64,000 bases of DNA from the NCBI RefSeq assembly GCF_007197755.1, contig NZ_CP041636.1:1958001-2022000 (forward strand), read 5' to 3'. The position numbers and the translations under genes are program-made. The stretch comes from Ferrovibrio terrae (GTDB lineage Bacteria; Pseudomonadota; Alphaproteobacteria; Ferrovibrionales; Ferrovibrionaceae). This document shows positions 53,564 to 63,035 of the stretch, piece by piece (the first letter of the stretch is position 1; the number at the start of each line of letters is the position of its first letter). The notes beneath the pieces were generated by a model that worked only from the letters and a program-made list of their open reading frames with translations, did not search any database and had not been told where the DNA came from.

Positions 53564-55048
53564 ATGGCGTATGATGTTGTGGTGGCGGGTGCGGGAAATG
53601 CGGCGCTGTGTGCGGCGTTGTCGGCCCGGGAGAATGGCGCGAAGGTCCTGGTGTTGGAACGCGCCCCGGAATCCGAGCGTGGCGGCAACTCCTACTTCAC
53701 CGCCGGCGGTTTCCGTTTTGCCCATGATGGCCTGGACGATGTCTGCCAGGACATTCTGACCGATCTTTCCGACGCCGAGCGCAACCAGATCGTGCTGCCC
53801 AAGCATACCCGGCAGTTCTTCTACGACCAGCTGATGGAAATCACCCATCACCAGTCCGACGAGTCGCTGGCAAATCTTCTGGTCGACCGTTCGCGCCCCA
53901 CCATGGCCTGGCTGCGCTCGCATGGCATCCGCTTCGTGCCGATGTTCGGCCGCCAGTCCTACCTCGTGGACGGCAAGCATCACTTCTACGGCGGCGTGAA
54001 TATCGAGGCAGTGGGCGGCGGTGCCGGCCTGGTCGAAGCCGAGATCGCCCGCGCCGAGAAGCTCGGCATCGAAATCCGCTACGACACGGCGGCCATCGGC
54101 CTGGTCCAGGAAAAGAATCGCGTAGTCACGGGCGTGAAGGTGCGCACCAAGGGCGGCTATGACGAGATCGAGACCAAGGCGGTCATTCTCGCCTGCGGCG
54201 GCTTCGAGTCAAATCCGGAAATGCGCGTGCGCTACCTCGGCCCGGGCTGGGATCTGTGCCGCGTTCGTGGCACGCGCCACAATATGGGCGAGGGCATCAA
54301 CATGGCCCTGGCGATCGGTGCGCGGCCCTACGGCAACTGGTCGAGCTGCCATGCCTGTGAATGGGATATTTCGGCGCCGCCCTATGGCGACCGCTGGGTG
54401 CTGGACAACTTCCAGAAACATTCCTATCCGCTCGGCATCATGGTCAATCTGGATTGCGATCGCTTCGTCGATGAAGGCGAGAACTACCGCAACCTGACCT
54501 ACGCCAAGTTCGGCCGCGAAATCATGAAGCAGCCGCGCCGCACGGCGATCCAGATCTTCGACCAGCAGACGGTCAAGATGCTGCGTGACGAATACCGCAT
54601 CAAGGAAGTGACCAAGGCTGAGGCGAATACCATTGCCGAACTGGCCGAGCAGCTCGAAGTCGATCCCGCCGCTCTGGAAAAGACAGTTAACGAATATAAT
54701 GCCGCCTGCGGTCCGGAGCCATACAATCCGGCGATCCTGGATGGCAAGAAGACCACCGGCTTGCGCGTGCCGAAGTCGAATTGGGCGCTGCCGATCAACA
54801 AGCCGCCTTACGTGGCCTATGTCACCACCACCGGTATTACTTTCACCTTCGGTGGCCTACAGGTGAATACCAGCGGCGAAGTGCAGGATATGACCGACCA
54901 GTCCATCCCAGGTCTGTATGCTGCGGGCGAGCTGGTGGGTGGTCTGTTCTTCGAAAACTATCCGGGCGGCACCGGCCTGATGTCCGGCTCCGTCTTCGGC
55001 AAGCTGGCCGGCGAAAGCGCAGCCAGCTATTCGAAGGGCAAGAACTGA
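53564..55048 (+). CDS. FAD-dependent dehydrogenase, tricarballylate dehydrogenase (TcuA)-like
   Basis: 494 residues from the ATG at 53564 (GGGAAGGAAG upstream). N-terminal FAD site 'VVVAGAGNAALCAALSAREN' with 'VLVLERAPE' and 'GGNSYFTAGGFRF', and C-terminal 'GLYAAGELVGGLFFENYPGG' plus 'GTGLMSGSVFG'. The fumarate-reductase/succinate-dehydrogenase flavoprotein fold with these patches is closest, as I recall, to TcuA, which oxidises tricarballylate to cis-aconitate. No tcuB-like electron-transfer gene is nearby. First gene of unit B. Confidence 0.87.
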   Translation: MAYDVVVAGAGNAALCAALSARENGAKVLVLERAPESERGGNSYFTAGGFRFAHDGLDDVCQDILTDLSDAERNQIVLPKHTRQFFYDQLMEITHHQSDESLANLLVDRSRPTMAWLRSHGIRFVPMFGRQSYLVDGKHHFYGGVNIEAVGGGAGLVEAEIARAEKLGIEIRYDTAAIGLVQEKNRVVTGVKVRTKGGYDEIETKAVILACGGFESNPEMRVRYLGPGWDLCRVRGTRHNMGEGINMALAIGARPYGNWSSCHACEWDISAPPYGDRWVLDNFQKHSYPLGIMVNLDCDRFVDEGENYRNLTYAKFGREIMKQPRRTAIQIFDQQTVKMLRDEYRIKEVTKAEANTIAELAEQLEVDPAALEKTVNEYNAACGPEPYNPAILDGKKTTGLRVPKSNWALPINKPPYVAYVTTTGITFTFGGLQVNTSGEVQDMTDQSIPGLYAAGELVGGLFFENYPGGTGLMSGSVFGKLAGESAASYSKGKN

Positions 55049-55073
55049 ACATGCAGTCTCAGGAGTCCATGCG

Positions 55074-56555
55074 ATGGCCGAGCTGAAGCAGTATCAGCTG
55101 TATATCGACGGCGCATGGCGCGACGGCGCGAAGAGCCGGCGTTTCCCGACGATCAATCCCTTCACCCGCCAGGCCTGGGCATCCATCCCCCAGGCCGAGG
55201 CGGGTGATGTCGCCGATGCCGTCGCAGCGGCGCGCCGTGCTTTTCCCGACTGGAGCGCCCGCCCCGGCATTGAACGTCAGAAACTGATGCTCAGACTCGC
55301 GGAACTGCTGGAGGCCGAAGCCGACCGCATGTCGCGGCTGGAAACGACCGACAACGGCAAGGTGATCCGCGAAACCAAGCCGCAGATGATGTTTGCCGCG
55401 CGGCAGTACCGCTTCTTTGCTGGCTATGCGGACAAGATTTACGGCAGCGTGATCCCGCTTGATCAGCCGGATGTCTTTGATTTTGTCATGCGCGTGCCGA
55501 TCGGCGTGGTGGCGCTGATCACCGCCTGGAATTCGCCGATCACCCTGCTGGCCAACAAGCTGGCGCCGGCACTGGCCGCGGGCAACTGTGCAGTGATCAA
55601 ACCGTCAGAGCATGCTTCGGCCACCACACTCGAATTCGCCGCGCTGGTCGAGAAGGCCGGTTTCCCGAAGGGCGTGGTCAATGTGGTCACCGGCGATGCC
55701 GAGGTCGGCCGCGCGCTCAGCGAGACGCCGGGTCTCAACCGGATCAGCTTCACCGGCAGCGCCCAGGTGGGCCGCCACATCGCGGCGGCGGCCGGACGTA
55801 ACCTGGTGCCGGTGACGCTCGAACTGGGCGGCAAATCGCCAAACATCATTTTCGACGACGCTGACCTGAACAAGGCTGTAGCCGGTGCGCTGGCCGGCAT
55901 CTTCGGCGCCAGCGGACAGACCTGCATCGCCGGCTCGCGCCTGCTCGTGCATGAAACCGTGCATGACGAGGTGGTCGAGCGGCTGGCAAAGCGTGCGGCG
56001 GCGATCAAGATGGGCGATCCGCTCGATCCCGCCACCGAAATGGGCACTGCCGCCAACGAGCAGCAGTTCAATCGCATCCTGGATTTCATCGCCTCGGCCA
56101 AGCAGGCGGGCATGCAGCTGGTGACTGGCGGCGATGCTGCACGCGACGGCGACCTGGCGCAGGGTTTCTTCGTACAGCCGACCATTTTCAGCGGCGTCAC
56201 GCCGGATGCCCATCTGGCACAAGAAGAAATCTTCGGCCCCGTTCTGGCCATCCTGAAGTTCAAGGATGAAGCAGAGGCCATCCAGATCGCCAATTCGACG
56301 TCTTATGGCCTGGCCGCCGGCGTGTGGACCCGCGATGTCGGCCGCGTGCACCGCATGGTGCGGGCGATCGAAAGCGGTGTTGTCTGGGTCAATACCTACA
56401 GGGCCGTGGCTGCCCAGGCGCCGTTCGGCGGCATGAAGGAAAGCGGCTTCGGTCGCGAGCGCGGCGAGCAGGCCCTGCAGGAATACACCACAACCAAGAA
56501 TGTCATGATCGATTACTCGTCGCAGGACCGCGACCCGTTCGTCATGCGAACCTGA
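55074..56555 (+). CDS. NAD(P)-dependent aldehyde dehydrogenase
   Basis: 493 residues. Fold marks in order: 'TAWNSPITLLANKLAPALAA', 'KPSEHASATTLEFAALVEKA', 'FTGSAQVGRHIAAAA', catalytic Glu in 'TLELGGKSPNIIFDDADL', catalytic Cys in 'GQTCIAGSR', and 'EIFGPVLAILKF'. It oxidises an aldehyde to an acid, perhaps the aldehyde released by the putative retro-aldolase in unit A. It starts 25 bp after the flavoprotein gene. Confidence 0.93.
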   Translation: MAELKQYQLYIDGAWRDGAKSRRFPTINPFTRQAWASIPQAEAGDVADAVAAARRAFPDWSARPGIERQKLMLRLAELLEAEADRMSRLETTDNGKVIRETKPQMMFAARQYRFFAGYADKIYGSVIPLDQPDVFDFVMRVPIGVVALITAWNSPITLLANKLAPALAAGNCAVIKPSEHASATTLEFAALVEKAGFPKGVVNVVTGDAEVGRALSETPGLNRISFTGSAQVGRHIAAAAGRNLVPVTLELGGKSPNIIFDDADLNKAVAGALAGIFGASGQTCIAGSRLLVHETVHDEVVERLAKRAAAIKMGDPLDPATEMGTAANEQQFNRILDFIASAKQAGMQLVTGGDAARDGDLAQGFFVQPTIFSGVTPDAHLAQEEIFGPVLAILKFKDEAEAIQIANSTSYGLAAGVWTRDVGRVHRMVRAIESGVVWVNTYRAVAAQAPFGGMKESGFGRERGEQALQEYTTTKNVMIDYSSQDRDPFVMRT

Positions 56556-56578
56556 TTTCGACTGAAAGCAGACGCTGT

Positions 56579-57508
56579 ATGCCCTATCTGATTGGCGCTG
56601 ACCGCCCTGATACCCCGCCCGGCCTGGCTTTCCGCCAGCTGCTGCAACGACCGCAGATTCTGCAGATCCCGGGCGCGCATAGCGGGCTTGCCGCTTTGCA
56701 GGCCAAGGCCGCCGGTTTCGAGGCCCTGTATCTGTCGGGTGCCGCGATGACGGCCTCGATGGGCCTGCCTGATCTTGGCATCATTTCGATCAACGATGTC
56801 TGCTTCTTCCTGCGGCAGATTGCGCGCGCGTCCGGTCTTCCAGTGCTGGTCGATGGCGATACGGGCTATGGCGAAGCCCTGAACGTCATGCACATGGTGC
56901 TGAATTTTGAAGAAGCTGGCGCTGCGGCCGTGCAGATGGAAGATCAGTTGTTGCCCAAGAAATGCGGCCATCTGAACGACAAGAAACTCGCCAGCGCCTA
57001 TGACATGGCCGCCAAGGTGGCCGCTGCGGCCAAGGCCCGCAAGCATATGGTCATTGTCGCCCGTACCGATGCCGTGGCCAGCGAAGGTCTGGATGGTGCC
57101 GTGGCGCGCGCCAAATTGTATTTGGAGGCCGGTGCCGACGCGATTTTCTGCGAGGCGCTGACGTCAGCAGAGATGTTCCGCGAGTTCTCCCGCCAGGTCA
57201 AAGCGCCACTGCTCGCCAACATGACCGAGTTCGGCCGCACGCCTTTCTTCACCGCGAAGGAATTCGAAGAGATGGGCTACAAGATGGTGATCTGGCCGGT
57301 CAGTTCGCTGCGTGTCGCCGCCAAGGCACAGGAGCGTCTGTATGCCTCGATCCGCAGCGAAGGCGGGACGCACAAGATGTTCGATGCGATGCAGACCCGC
57401 GCCGAACTCTACGACGCCATCGGCTATCACGATTACGAAGCGCTCGACGCCAATATTGTGAAAACCATCACCCCACAGGGTATGCCCCAGAACGACGACC
57501 AGGATTGA
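56579..57508 (+). CDS. Isocitrate lyase/PEP mutase-family lyase (methylisocitrate or 2,3-dimethylmalate lyase-like)
   Basis: 309 residues from the ATG at 56579; the upstream frame overlaps the aldehyde dehydrogenase. Family marks: 'IPGAHSGLAALQAKAAGFEA', 'LVDGDTGYGEALNV' (metal Asp), 'VQMEDQLLPKKCGHL' with the KKCGH catalytic loop, and 'IVARTDAVASEG'. This PrpB-like branch cleaves methylisocitrate to pyruvate and succinate, or dimethylmalate to pyruvate and propionate. No methylcitrate synthase is nearby, so the second type fits the neighbours better. Confidence 0.9.
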   Translation: MPYLIGADRPDTPPGLAFRQLLQRPQILQIPGAHSGLAALQAKAAGFEALYLSGAAMTASMGLPDLGIISINDVCFFLRQIARASGLPVLVDGDTGYGEALNVMHMVLNFEEAGAAAVQMEDQLLPKKCGHLNDKKLASAYDMAAKVAAAAKARKHMVIVARTDAVASEGLDGAVARAKLYLEAGADAIFCEALTSAEMFREFSRQVKAPLLANMTEFGRTPFFTAKEFEEMGYKMVIWPVSSLRVAAKAQERLYASIRSEGGTHKMFDAMQTRAELYDAIGYHDYEALDANIVKTITPQGMPQNDDQD

Positions 57509-57525
57509 GCCGGGAGAGAATGACG

Positions 57526-58515
57526 ATGGGTTACAGTATCAAGGATGCCGTCTATGTGATTACGGGAGGCGCAAGCCTGATCGGTTCGCATATCGCCGAT
57601 CTCCTGCTGGAAGGCGGCGCGAAGGAAATTCGGCTGCTGGATAATTTCTCCCTCGGCACGCCGGAGACCATAGCACATCTGCTCGACAATCCGCGTATCA
57701 AACTGATCCGCGGCGATATTCTGCGCCTGAACGAACTCATCGACGTCATGCAGGGCGTCGACGGCGTCTTTTCGCTGGCCGGGTTCCTGACTCTGCCGAT
57801 GTCGCAGAATCCCTCTCTGGGCATCGCTGTGAACACCATCGGTATGGTGAACACGCTGGAAGCCTGCCGCATCGCCAAGGTGCGCCGGATCATTTTCTCG
57901 TCCTCTGTCTCGACCTACGGCAATTCCACTGCCGACGTGATCACCGAGGATGTTCCGTTCTCCGCCGCGGGCCTGCAGCCGGCGTCGATTCTGTATAGTA
58001 CCAGCAAGCTGATGGGCGAGGGGCTTTGTGCCCAGTATGCCCGCACTTATGGCATCCAGTTCAATGCGTTGCGATTCTCGTCCGTCTATGGGGAGCGGCA
58101 GCACTGGCGCGCGGTGAACGCTGTCTTCATTGCCCAGACCTGCGAAAAGGTTCGGGCTGGTGAAGCACCGGTCATCATCGGCGACGGTAGCGAAGTGCAT
58201 GACTATGTCTACGTCACCGACGTGGCTGCGGCTTGCATCGACGCCATGACCAGCGACTCGCATGGCCACGTGCTGAACATCTGCACGGGCGTTGACACGA
58301 CACTGAAGCAGGTTGTCGAGATCGTGCTTGATGCCTACGGCGCCGAGCAACTGAAGCCGGTCTATCAGGAAGACAAGCGCGCGGTGAAGTCCGCCGCGAC
58401 CGACAAGCTGAATTTCAGTCGCGCCAAAGCGGAGACCGAAATCGGCTGGACGCCCAAGGTCAGCGCGGATGCCGGTATTCGCCGTTACATTGCATGGGCT
58501 AACGCACGGGCCTGA
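57526..58515 (+). CDS. NAD-dependent epimerase/dehydratase-family protein (extended SDR)
   Basis: About 329 residues from the ATG at 57526 (GGGAG 9 bp upstream; an ATG at 57520 is too close to it). Rossmann motif 'VITGGASLIGSHIADLL', Ser in 'IIFSSSVSTYGN', and Tyr/Lys in 'ILYSTSKLMGE'. It looks like UDP-sugar epimerases but sits in a catabolic operon. It could be a dehydrogenase for a hydroxy-acid or sugar-acid part of the substrate. Specific role unknown. Confidence 0.85.
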   Translation: MGYSIKDAVYVITGGASLIGSHIADLLLEGGAKEIRLLDNFSLGTPETIAHLLDNPRIKLIRGDILRLNELIDVMQGVDGVFSLAGFLTLPMSQNPSLGIAVNTIGMVNTLEACRIAKVRRIIFSSSVSTYGNSTADVITEDVPFSAAGLQPASILYSTSKLMGEGLCAQYARTYGIQFNALRFSSVYGERQHWRAVNAVFIAQTCEKVRAGEAPVIIGDGSEVHDYVYVTDVAAACIDAMTSDSHGHVLNICTGVDTTLKQVVEIVLDAYGAEQLKPVYQEDKRAVKSAATDKLNFSRAKAETEIGWTPKVSADAGIRRYIAWANARA

Positions 58516-58542
58516 AAACGTATGGGCTGAACGGAGATCATC

Positions 58543-59679
58543 ATGCAGCGTCGCTTGCGAGCGGTTTTCATGCGCGGGGGGACGTCCAAGGCCCTGATCT
58601 TCCGCCAGGAGGACCTTCCGGCGGCGCGCGATGACTGGGCGCCGATTTTTCTCGGGGCGCTCGGGTCGCCCGATCCGAACGGGCGTCAGCTCGACGGTAT
58701 GGGTGGAGGCGTCTCATCGCTGTCGAAGATCTGCATCATTGGTCCGTCAAGCCGCACCGATGCCGATATCGACTATACATTCGCGCAGGTCTCGGTCTCG
58801 GATGCGGTGGTGGACTATGCCGGCAACTGCGGCAACATGTCCTCCGCCGTCGGCCCCTTTGCCATCGACGAGGGCCTGATCCCGGTGCCGGCGAATGGCA
58901 TGACCAGCGTCCGGATCCACAACACCAATACCCGCAAGATCATCGTCGCCACCTTCGCGGTGCATAACGGCATTGCCGTGGTCGACGGTGACTGCGAGAT
59001 CGACGGCGTGGCCGGCAGCGGTGCGCCGATCAAGCTGGATTTTCTGGCGCCTGGTGGATCGAAAACCGGCAAGCTGCTGCCGACCGGCCAGGCGGTGGAT
59101 CGTCTGACGCTGGCCGATGGGTCGGTGATCGAGGCCACCCTCGTCGATGCGGCAAATCCGGGGATTTTCGTCCGCGCCAGCGACCTTGGCCTGACTGGCC
59201 TCGAATCGCCACAGGCGATGGAGCGCGATGCGGATCTGATGCAGCGTATGGAAGCCGTGCGGCTGGCCGGCTCCGTTGCGATGGGGCTGACGGCCGATCT
59301 TGCGGCAGCAGCGCGAATGCCGAGTATTCCCAAAATCGCTGCAATTGCGCCGAGCCAGACTTTCACCGCGTTGTCTGGCCGAGTTTACCAAGCGTCGGAA
59401 GCCGACATCCTCGTCCGGATGATTTCTGTGGGCCAGCCACATCGGGCCGTTCCGATCACCGGGGGGTTATGTCTGGCGGCGGCCTGTCGCGTGCCGGGGA
59501 GCCTGGCGCAGCAGATGCTGCGTCCGGATCAGTCCGGGGCGATCCGGGTGGGTCATCCTTCAGGTATGCTGATGGTGGATGCAACTGCTGAAGTCACAGC
59601 TGGCTCTGCAGTCATTGCGCAGGCGAGTCTCTACCGCACGGCGCGGCGCCTGTTTCAGGGCGAAGTCTTTTACAAATAG
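58543..59679 (+). CDS. PrpF/DUF453-family isomerase (methylaconitate / 3-methylitaconate isomerase-like)
   Basis: 378 residues. 'VFMRGGTSKALIFRQEDLP' at the N-terminus, Lys62 in 'GVSSLSKICIIG' and Cys96 in 'DYAGNCGNMSSAVGPFAI'. Their 34-residue spacing equals that of the catalytic Lys73/Cys107 pair I recall for PrpF. The family moves double bonds in unsaturated di- and tricarboxylic acids: methylaconitate (PrpF), methylitaconate (Mii), oxalomesaconate. Next to a dimethylmalate-lyase-like gene, the methylitaconate role is attractive. Last gene of unit B. Confidence 0.9.
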   Translation: MQRRLRAVFMRGGTSKALIFRQEDLPAARDDWAPIFLGALGSPDPNGRQLDGMGGGVSSLSKICIIGPSSRTDADIDYTFAQVSVSDAVVDYAGNCGNMSSAVGPFAIDEGLIPVPANGMTSVRIHNTNTRKIIVATFAVHNGIAVVDGDCEIDGVAGSGAPIKLDFLAPGGSKTGKLLPTGQAVDRLTLADGSVIEATLVDAANPGIFVRASDLGLTGLESPQAMERDADLMQRMEAVRLAGSVAMGLTADLAAAARMPSIPKIAAIAPSQTFTALSGRVYQASEADILVRMISVGQPHRAVPITGGLCLAAACRVPGSLAQQMLRPDQSGAIRVGHPSGMLMVDATAEVTAGSAVIAQASLYRTARRLFQGEVFYK

Positions 59680-59732
59680 AAAACCTCCCAGAAATCAGGG
59701 GTTACGTGAGTATCGACCGAAAACAGGGTGCA

Positions 59733-59746
59733 AACTGCTGACAATA
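59733..59746 (+). promoter_or_regulatory. GntR operator site C (autoregulatory)
   Basis: AACTGCTGACAATA, 13 of 14 to the shared motif, 81 bp before the GntR gene. A TATAAA at 59751-59756 just downstream could be the -10, so the site would lie inside the core promoter, as expected for autorepression. Confidence 0.62.
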
Positions 59747-59827
59747 ATACTATAAACGGCCAAAGAATCGGCGCGGATAGGTTGTCCCAATCCTTACTCA
59801 GCGCGACGACCAGATGGTGAACCGGGT

Positions 59828-60568
59828 ATGAGCGGCCTTCTAACGAACCAGGTGCAGCGGCAATCGCTGGTCGATACCGTAACCGAGCGGTTGGAAGCTG
59901 CCATCGTCGCCGGCGAACTTGAACCGGGTCACCGCATCAGCGAAAACGCTCTGGCGGCCGCATTGGGCGTGAGCCGCGGCCCGTTGCGGGAAGCGATCCG
60001 CCGCCTGGAAGGGCGGAAGTTGCTCGAACGCACCCCGAATATCGGCGTGCGTGTGGCGAAGATTTCGATCCAGGATCTCAAGCAGTTGCTCGAGGTGCGC
60101 GAGTCACTGGAAGGCATGGCCTGCCGGCTCGCAGCCACCGAAATGACCGATGCCGAGATCGAGGAACTGAAGCGATTGCTGTCGGAGCATGAGCGCCAGG
60201 AAGGCGTGCTCGGCGGCACCGGGTATTACCAGTATCCCAAGGACGAAGACTTCCACTTCTGCATCGCGAAAGGCAGCCGCAACAAGTGGCTTGCCGAGAT
60301 GCTCTGCGATGGCCTGTATGACCTGCTTCGGGTTTATCGCTTCAAATCGAGCACCCGCGCCGGACGCGCGCAGCAGGCCCTGAGCGAACACAAGGCTATC
60401 GTGGCTGCGATCGAAAGCCGCGATCCGGACATGGCGGAAGTGGCGATGCGTCGCCATCTGCGCAATGCGCGGGCCCATATTGATGTTCGCGAGGCCCAGG
60501 ACAAGCTTTCCGACAGCGAAAGCAGTGTCGATTCAAAAAAGCTCGTCAAGGCGCTGGCGAAAATCTAA
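59828..60568 (+). CDS. GntR-family transcriptional regulator, FCD type
   Basis: 246 residues. Winged helix at about 10-75 ('VDTVTERLEAAIVAGELEPG', 'SENALAAALGVSRGPLREAI', 'RRLEGRKLLERTPNIGVRV') and an FCD ligand domain at about 85-225 with metal-type residues in 'VRESLEGMACRLAA', 'DEDFHFCIAKGS' and 'LSEHKAIVAAIESRD'. FCD regulators usually sense organic acids and repress catabolic operons. It sits among units that share one palindrome-like motif, which is probably its operator. It ends in a 4-bp overlap with the convergent synthetase gene. Confidence 0.92.
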   Translation: MSGLLTNQVQRQSLVDTVTERLEAAIVAGELEPGHRISENALAAALGVSRGPLREAIRRLEGRKLLERTPNIGVRVAKISIQDLKQLLEVRESLEGMACRLAATEMTDAEIEELKRLLSEHERQEGVLGGTGYYQYPKDEDFHFCIAKGSRNKWLAEMLCDGLYDLLRVYRFKSSTRAGRAQQALSEHKAIVAAIESRDPDMAEVAMRRHLRNARAHIDVREAQDKLSDSESSVDSKKLVKALAKI

Positions 60569-62622
60569 CGCCGCAGCAATACGGCATCACAGGCGATCAC
60601 GCCCTGCCCCAGAACCCTGAGCGGGTTGATTTCAAGCGAATCGATCTCGTCTGCATGTGTCGCGAAGAATTGCGACAGGCATTCGATCGCCTTGGCTGCA
60701 GCTTCCAGGTCAGCCACAGGCAGGCCGCGGAACCCCTCCAGAATCTTCCTGCCCCGTAACGACTGTAATGCACGCATTGCTTCTGCGGCGCTGACCGGTG
60801 CAAGGCGACAGACGGCGTCGCGGTAAATCTCCGCCTGCACACCGCCGAGCCCGATCATCACGGTTGGCCCGAGTTCGGCATCATGCTGGAATCCGAGAAT
60901 CAGTTCCGCGCCCGGCGGTGCCATGCGTTCAATCAGGACGGCATTGCCAAGTCGCTCCAGCATGCCGGATGCGGCTCTTGCGACATCGGGTGGCGACGTC
61001 AGATTCAGCGCCACGCCGCCGACATCGCTTTTGTGCAGGATCTCGGCACTGTGAATCTTCACAACGACCGGCAGACCGATCTCCAATGCCACGCCGACAG
61101 CACGACCGCTATCCGTGGCCACGCCGCCTTTCGGGACCGTGATTCCGGCAGCCGCCAGCACGATCTTGGCGGAGAATTCCGTGCCGTCATGCCGACGCAG
61201 CGCTTCGGCGGCGCGGCTGAAATTTTGTTCCGGCAGCGGCTCAATGTTCCGATGAAACAAATGCGCCAGCGTGCCCAACGCAGTGACGGCGCGGGTGTGA
61301 TCCTCGAAAACGGCAAATCCGGCGGCTTCATAACTCGCGACCGTATCGCGATCCGCAACAATGCAGAGTACCATCGGCTTGTCCGGATACTGGACCGGCA
61401 GTGGCGACAGGATCTGCGACAGGCGCGGCGCAATGCTTTTTGAACCCGCCGTGACGGTGAAGAAAGCGATTAAGGCGTCAAGTCCATCCTCGCGCAGCAC
61501 GACGTCCAGATTGTCGCGGACGAGATCCAAGTTATTGAAGGCCTGTGCCGTCACATCGATGGGGTTGCGCGTGGCCGCATAGGGATTGATCGCCTTCAGC
61601 CTAGCCTGGGCTTCGTCAGGCAGGGCAGGAACTTCCAGTCCAACCTGGGCGGCAATATCGGCCATCTGCACGCCGACTGCGCCGGAGATGCTGATCAGGC
61701 CGACCCGGTTGCCGCGCGGACGTGGCGCGCGCTGCAGCAGATAGGCCGCATCCACCATCGCCTCGGTGCTGTGCATCCGGACGGCACCGAATTGTTGCAG
61801 CATGCCCTCAAACACCATGTCGCTGCCACTCATCGCGGCGGTATGCGTCTGCGCTGCGGCGGCGCCGACAGCACTGCTGCCGGATTTCATGAACAGGACT
61901 GGCTTGCCAGCTTGCCGGGCCACCTCCAGTCCTTCCACCAGAGTGTCGCGCGCATGAACGCCCTCGGCATAAGCGAGGATGATGCTGATATCGGGCTGCC
62001 CGGCCAGCCACTGAATGCCCTGTCCGACATCGACGCCGGCCTCGTTGCCGGTGGTCAGCCACTGTCCGATTTTAACGCCGCGCTGCAGGGCGATCTTGGC
62101 CAGGTGGCTGCCGAAGCCGCCGCTCTGGCTGATGATTCCCACATTGCCGTCCGCGGGAAAACCGCTCTCGAAGATGGCAGAGAAACTGGCATAGAATCGA
62201 TGCGCAACATTAAAGGCGCCGAGGCAGTTCGGGCCGAGCAGGGCCATGCCGGCCTCGCGCACCATGCGACTCAATTCATCCTGCCGCTCACGGCCTTCGG
62301 CGCCGGCTTCGGCGAAATCGGCGCTGAACAGCACGGCGCCACCAACGCCGCGCGCCACGCATTGCCGGATAGCTTCCATGGCCGGAGCGGCCGGCAGTGC
62401 GATAATCGCCATATCGACGGCTTCAGGCAGATCAGTAACAGAGCTATAGGCTTTGAGACCCTGGACGGTCTCGTAATTCGGATTGATCGGATAGATCGGC
62501 CCTTCAAAGCCGGCGTCGAGCAGATACCGGACCGGCCGACCGCCGATACGCGTGGGATTCTCGGATGCGCCAATCACCGCGACCGAGCGCGGTCGCATCA
62601 GTCTTGCAAGATCAATGGTCAT
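60565..62622 (-). CDS. ADP-forming acyl-CoA synthetase (acetate-CoA ligase family)
   Basis: 685 residues with fused alpha and beta parts. CoA-binding Rossmann domain at about 8-135 ('RSVAVIGASENPTRIGG', 'PIYPINPNYETVQGL'), succinyl-CoA-synthetase-like domains including the region of the phospho-histidine ('THTAAMSGSDMVFEGMLQQF'), and a C-terminal ATP-grasp part ('VVKIHSAEILHKSDVGGVAL', 'SLEINPLRVLG'). It makes acyl-CoA from acid, ATP and CoA with ADP and phosphate as products. In this locus it could activate propionate or the starting acid. Last gene of the minus-strand unit. Confidence 0.9.
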   Translation of the reverse strand: MTIDLARLMRPRSVAVIGASENPTRIGGRPVRYLLDAGFEGPIYPINPNYETVQGLKAYSSVTDLPEAVDMAIIALPAAPAMEAIRQCVARGVGGAVLFSADFAEAGAEGRERQDELSRMVREAGMALLGPNCLGAFNVAHRFYASFSAIFESGFPADGNVGIISQSGGFGSHLAKIALQRGVKIGQWLTTGNEAGVDVGQGIQWLAGQPDISIILAYAEGVHARDTLVEGLEVARQAGKPVLFMKSGSSAVGAAAAQTHTAAMSGSDMVFEGMLQQFGAVRMHSTEAMVDAAYLLQRAPRPRGNRVGLISISGAVGVQMADIAAQVGLEVPALPDEAQARLKAINPYAATRNPIDVTAQAFNNLDLVRDNLDVVLREDGLDALIAFFTVTAGSKSIAPRLSQILSPLPVQYPDKPMVLCIVADRDTVASYEAAGFAVFEDHTRAVTALGTLAHLFHRNIEPLPEQNFSRAAEALRRHDGTEFSAKIVLAAAGITVPKGGVATDSGRAVGVALEIGLPVVVKIHSAEILHKSDVGGVALNLTSPPDVARAASGMLERLGNAVLIERMAPPGAELILGFQHDAELGPTVMIGLGGVQAEIYRDAVCRLAPVSAAEAMRALQSLRGRKILEGFRGLPVADLEAAAKAIECLSQFFATHADEIDSLEINPLRVLGQGVIACDAVLLRR

Positions 62623-63035
62623 GCAGTCTCCAGATCGAGGCGCAACCTTGCCTCGCCGATTGCCAGCAGTCTGTCTCCGCTGTGGAGCGTGAGCGCCAGT
62701 GTGACCGTATCGGTCGCGCAGGTTTTTACCTTGATGCGATAGGTTGTCGGTTCGCCAGCCTTCACGACATTCAGCAGCTTGCTCTGGAAAGACCCGCCGC
62801 GATCCCAGGCCGTGCTGCCGAACAGACTGCAGAGCCAGGATTCAAAAACCGCCAGAATCATCATGCCATGCGCAATCGTGCCGCCAAACGGGGTCTTTGC
62901 CGCATAGTCGGGATCGGTATGGATCGGCGCATCCGTGCCATGCAACTGGCCAAATGCGATGAAGCGGGCCTGGGTCAGTTCCGGCCCGGGTCGTTCAAAC
63001 GACTGGCCGACTGTGAGGTCGCGGAGCTTCAGCAT
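62619..63035 (-). CDS. MaoC-family hot-dog dehydratase
   Basis: 138 residues, single hot-dog domain: 'TVGQSFERPGPELTQARFIA', then the hydratase loop 'HGTDAPIHTDPDYAAKTPFG' and 'GTIAHGMMILAVFESW'. Probable enoyl-CoA hydratase or dehydratase acting on a short-chain ester. It overlaps both neighbours by a few bases, so the three genes form one coupled unit. It probably pairs with the next hot-dog protein as a heterodimer. Confidence 0.87.
   Translation of the reverse strand: MLKLRDLTVGQSFERPGPELTQARFIAFGQLHGTDAPIHTDPDYAAKTPFGGTIAHGMMILAVFESWLCSLFGSTAWDRGGSFQSKLLNVVKAGEPTTYRIKVKTCATDTVTLALTLHSGDRLLAIGEARLRLDLETA

Noticed and set aside
53564-55048. A full tricarballylate (tcuABC) system
   Set aside because: Only the TcuA-like flavoprotein is visible. 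No TcuB electron-transfer protein or TcuC permease lies nearby, so the substrate is left open.
56579-59679. A complete methylcitrate cycle operon
   Set aside because: PrpB-like, PrpF-like and PrpD-like genes are present, but no methylcitrate synthase or AcnD, and the gene order and partners differ. I kept the broader family calls instead.
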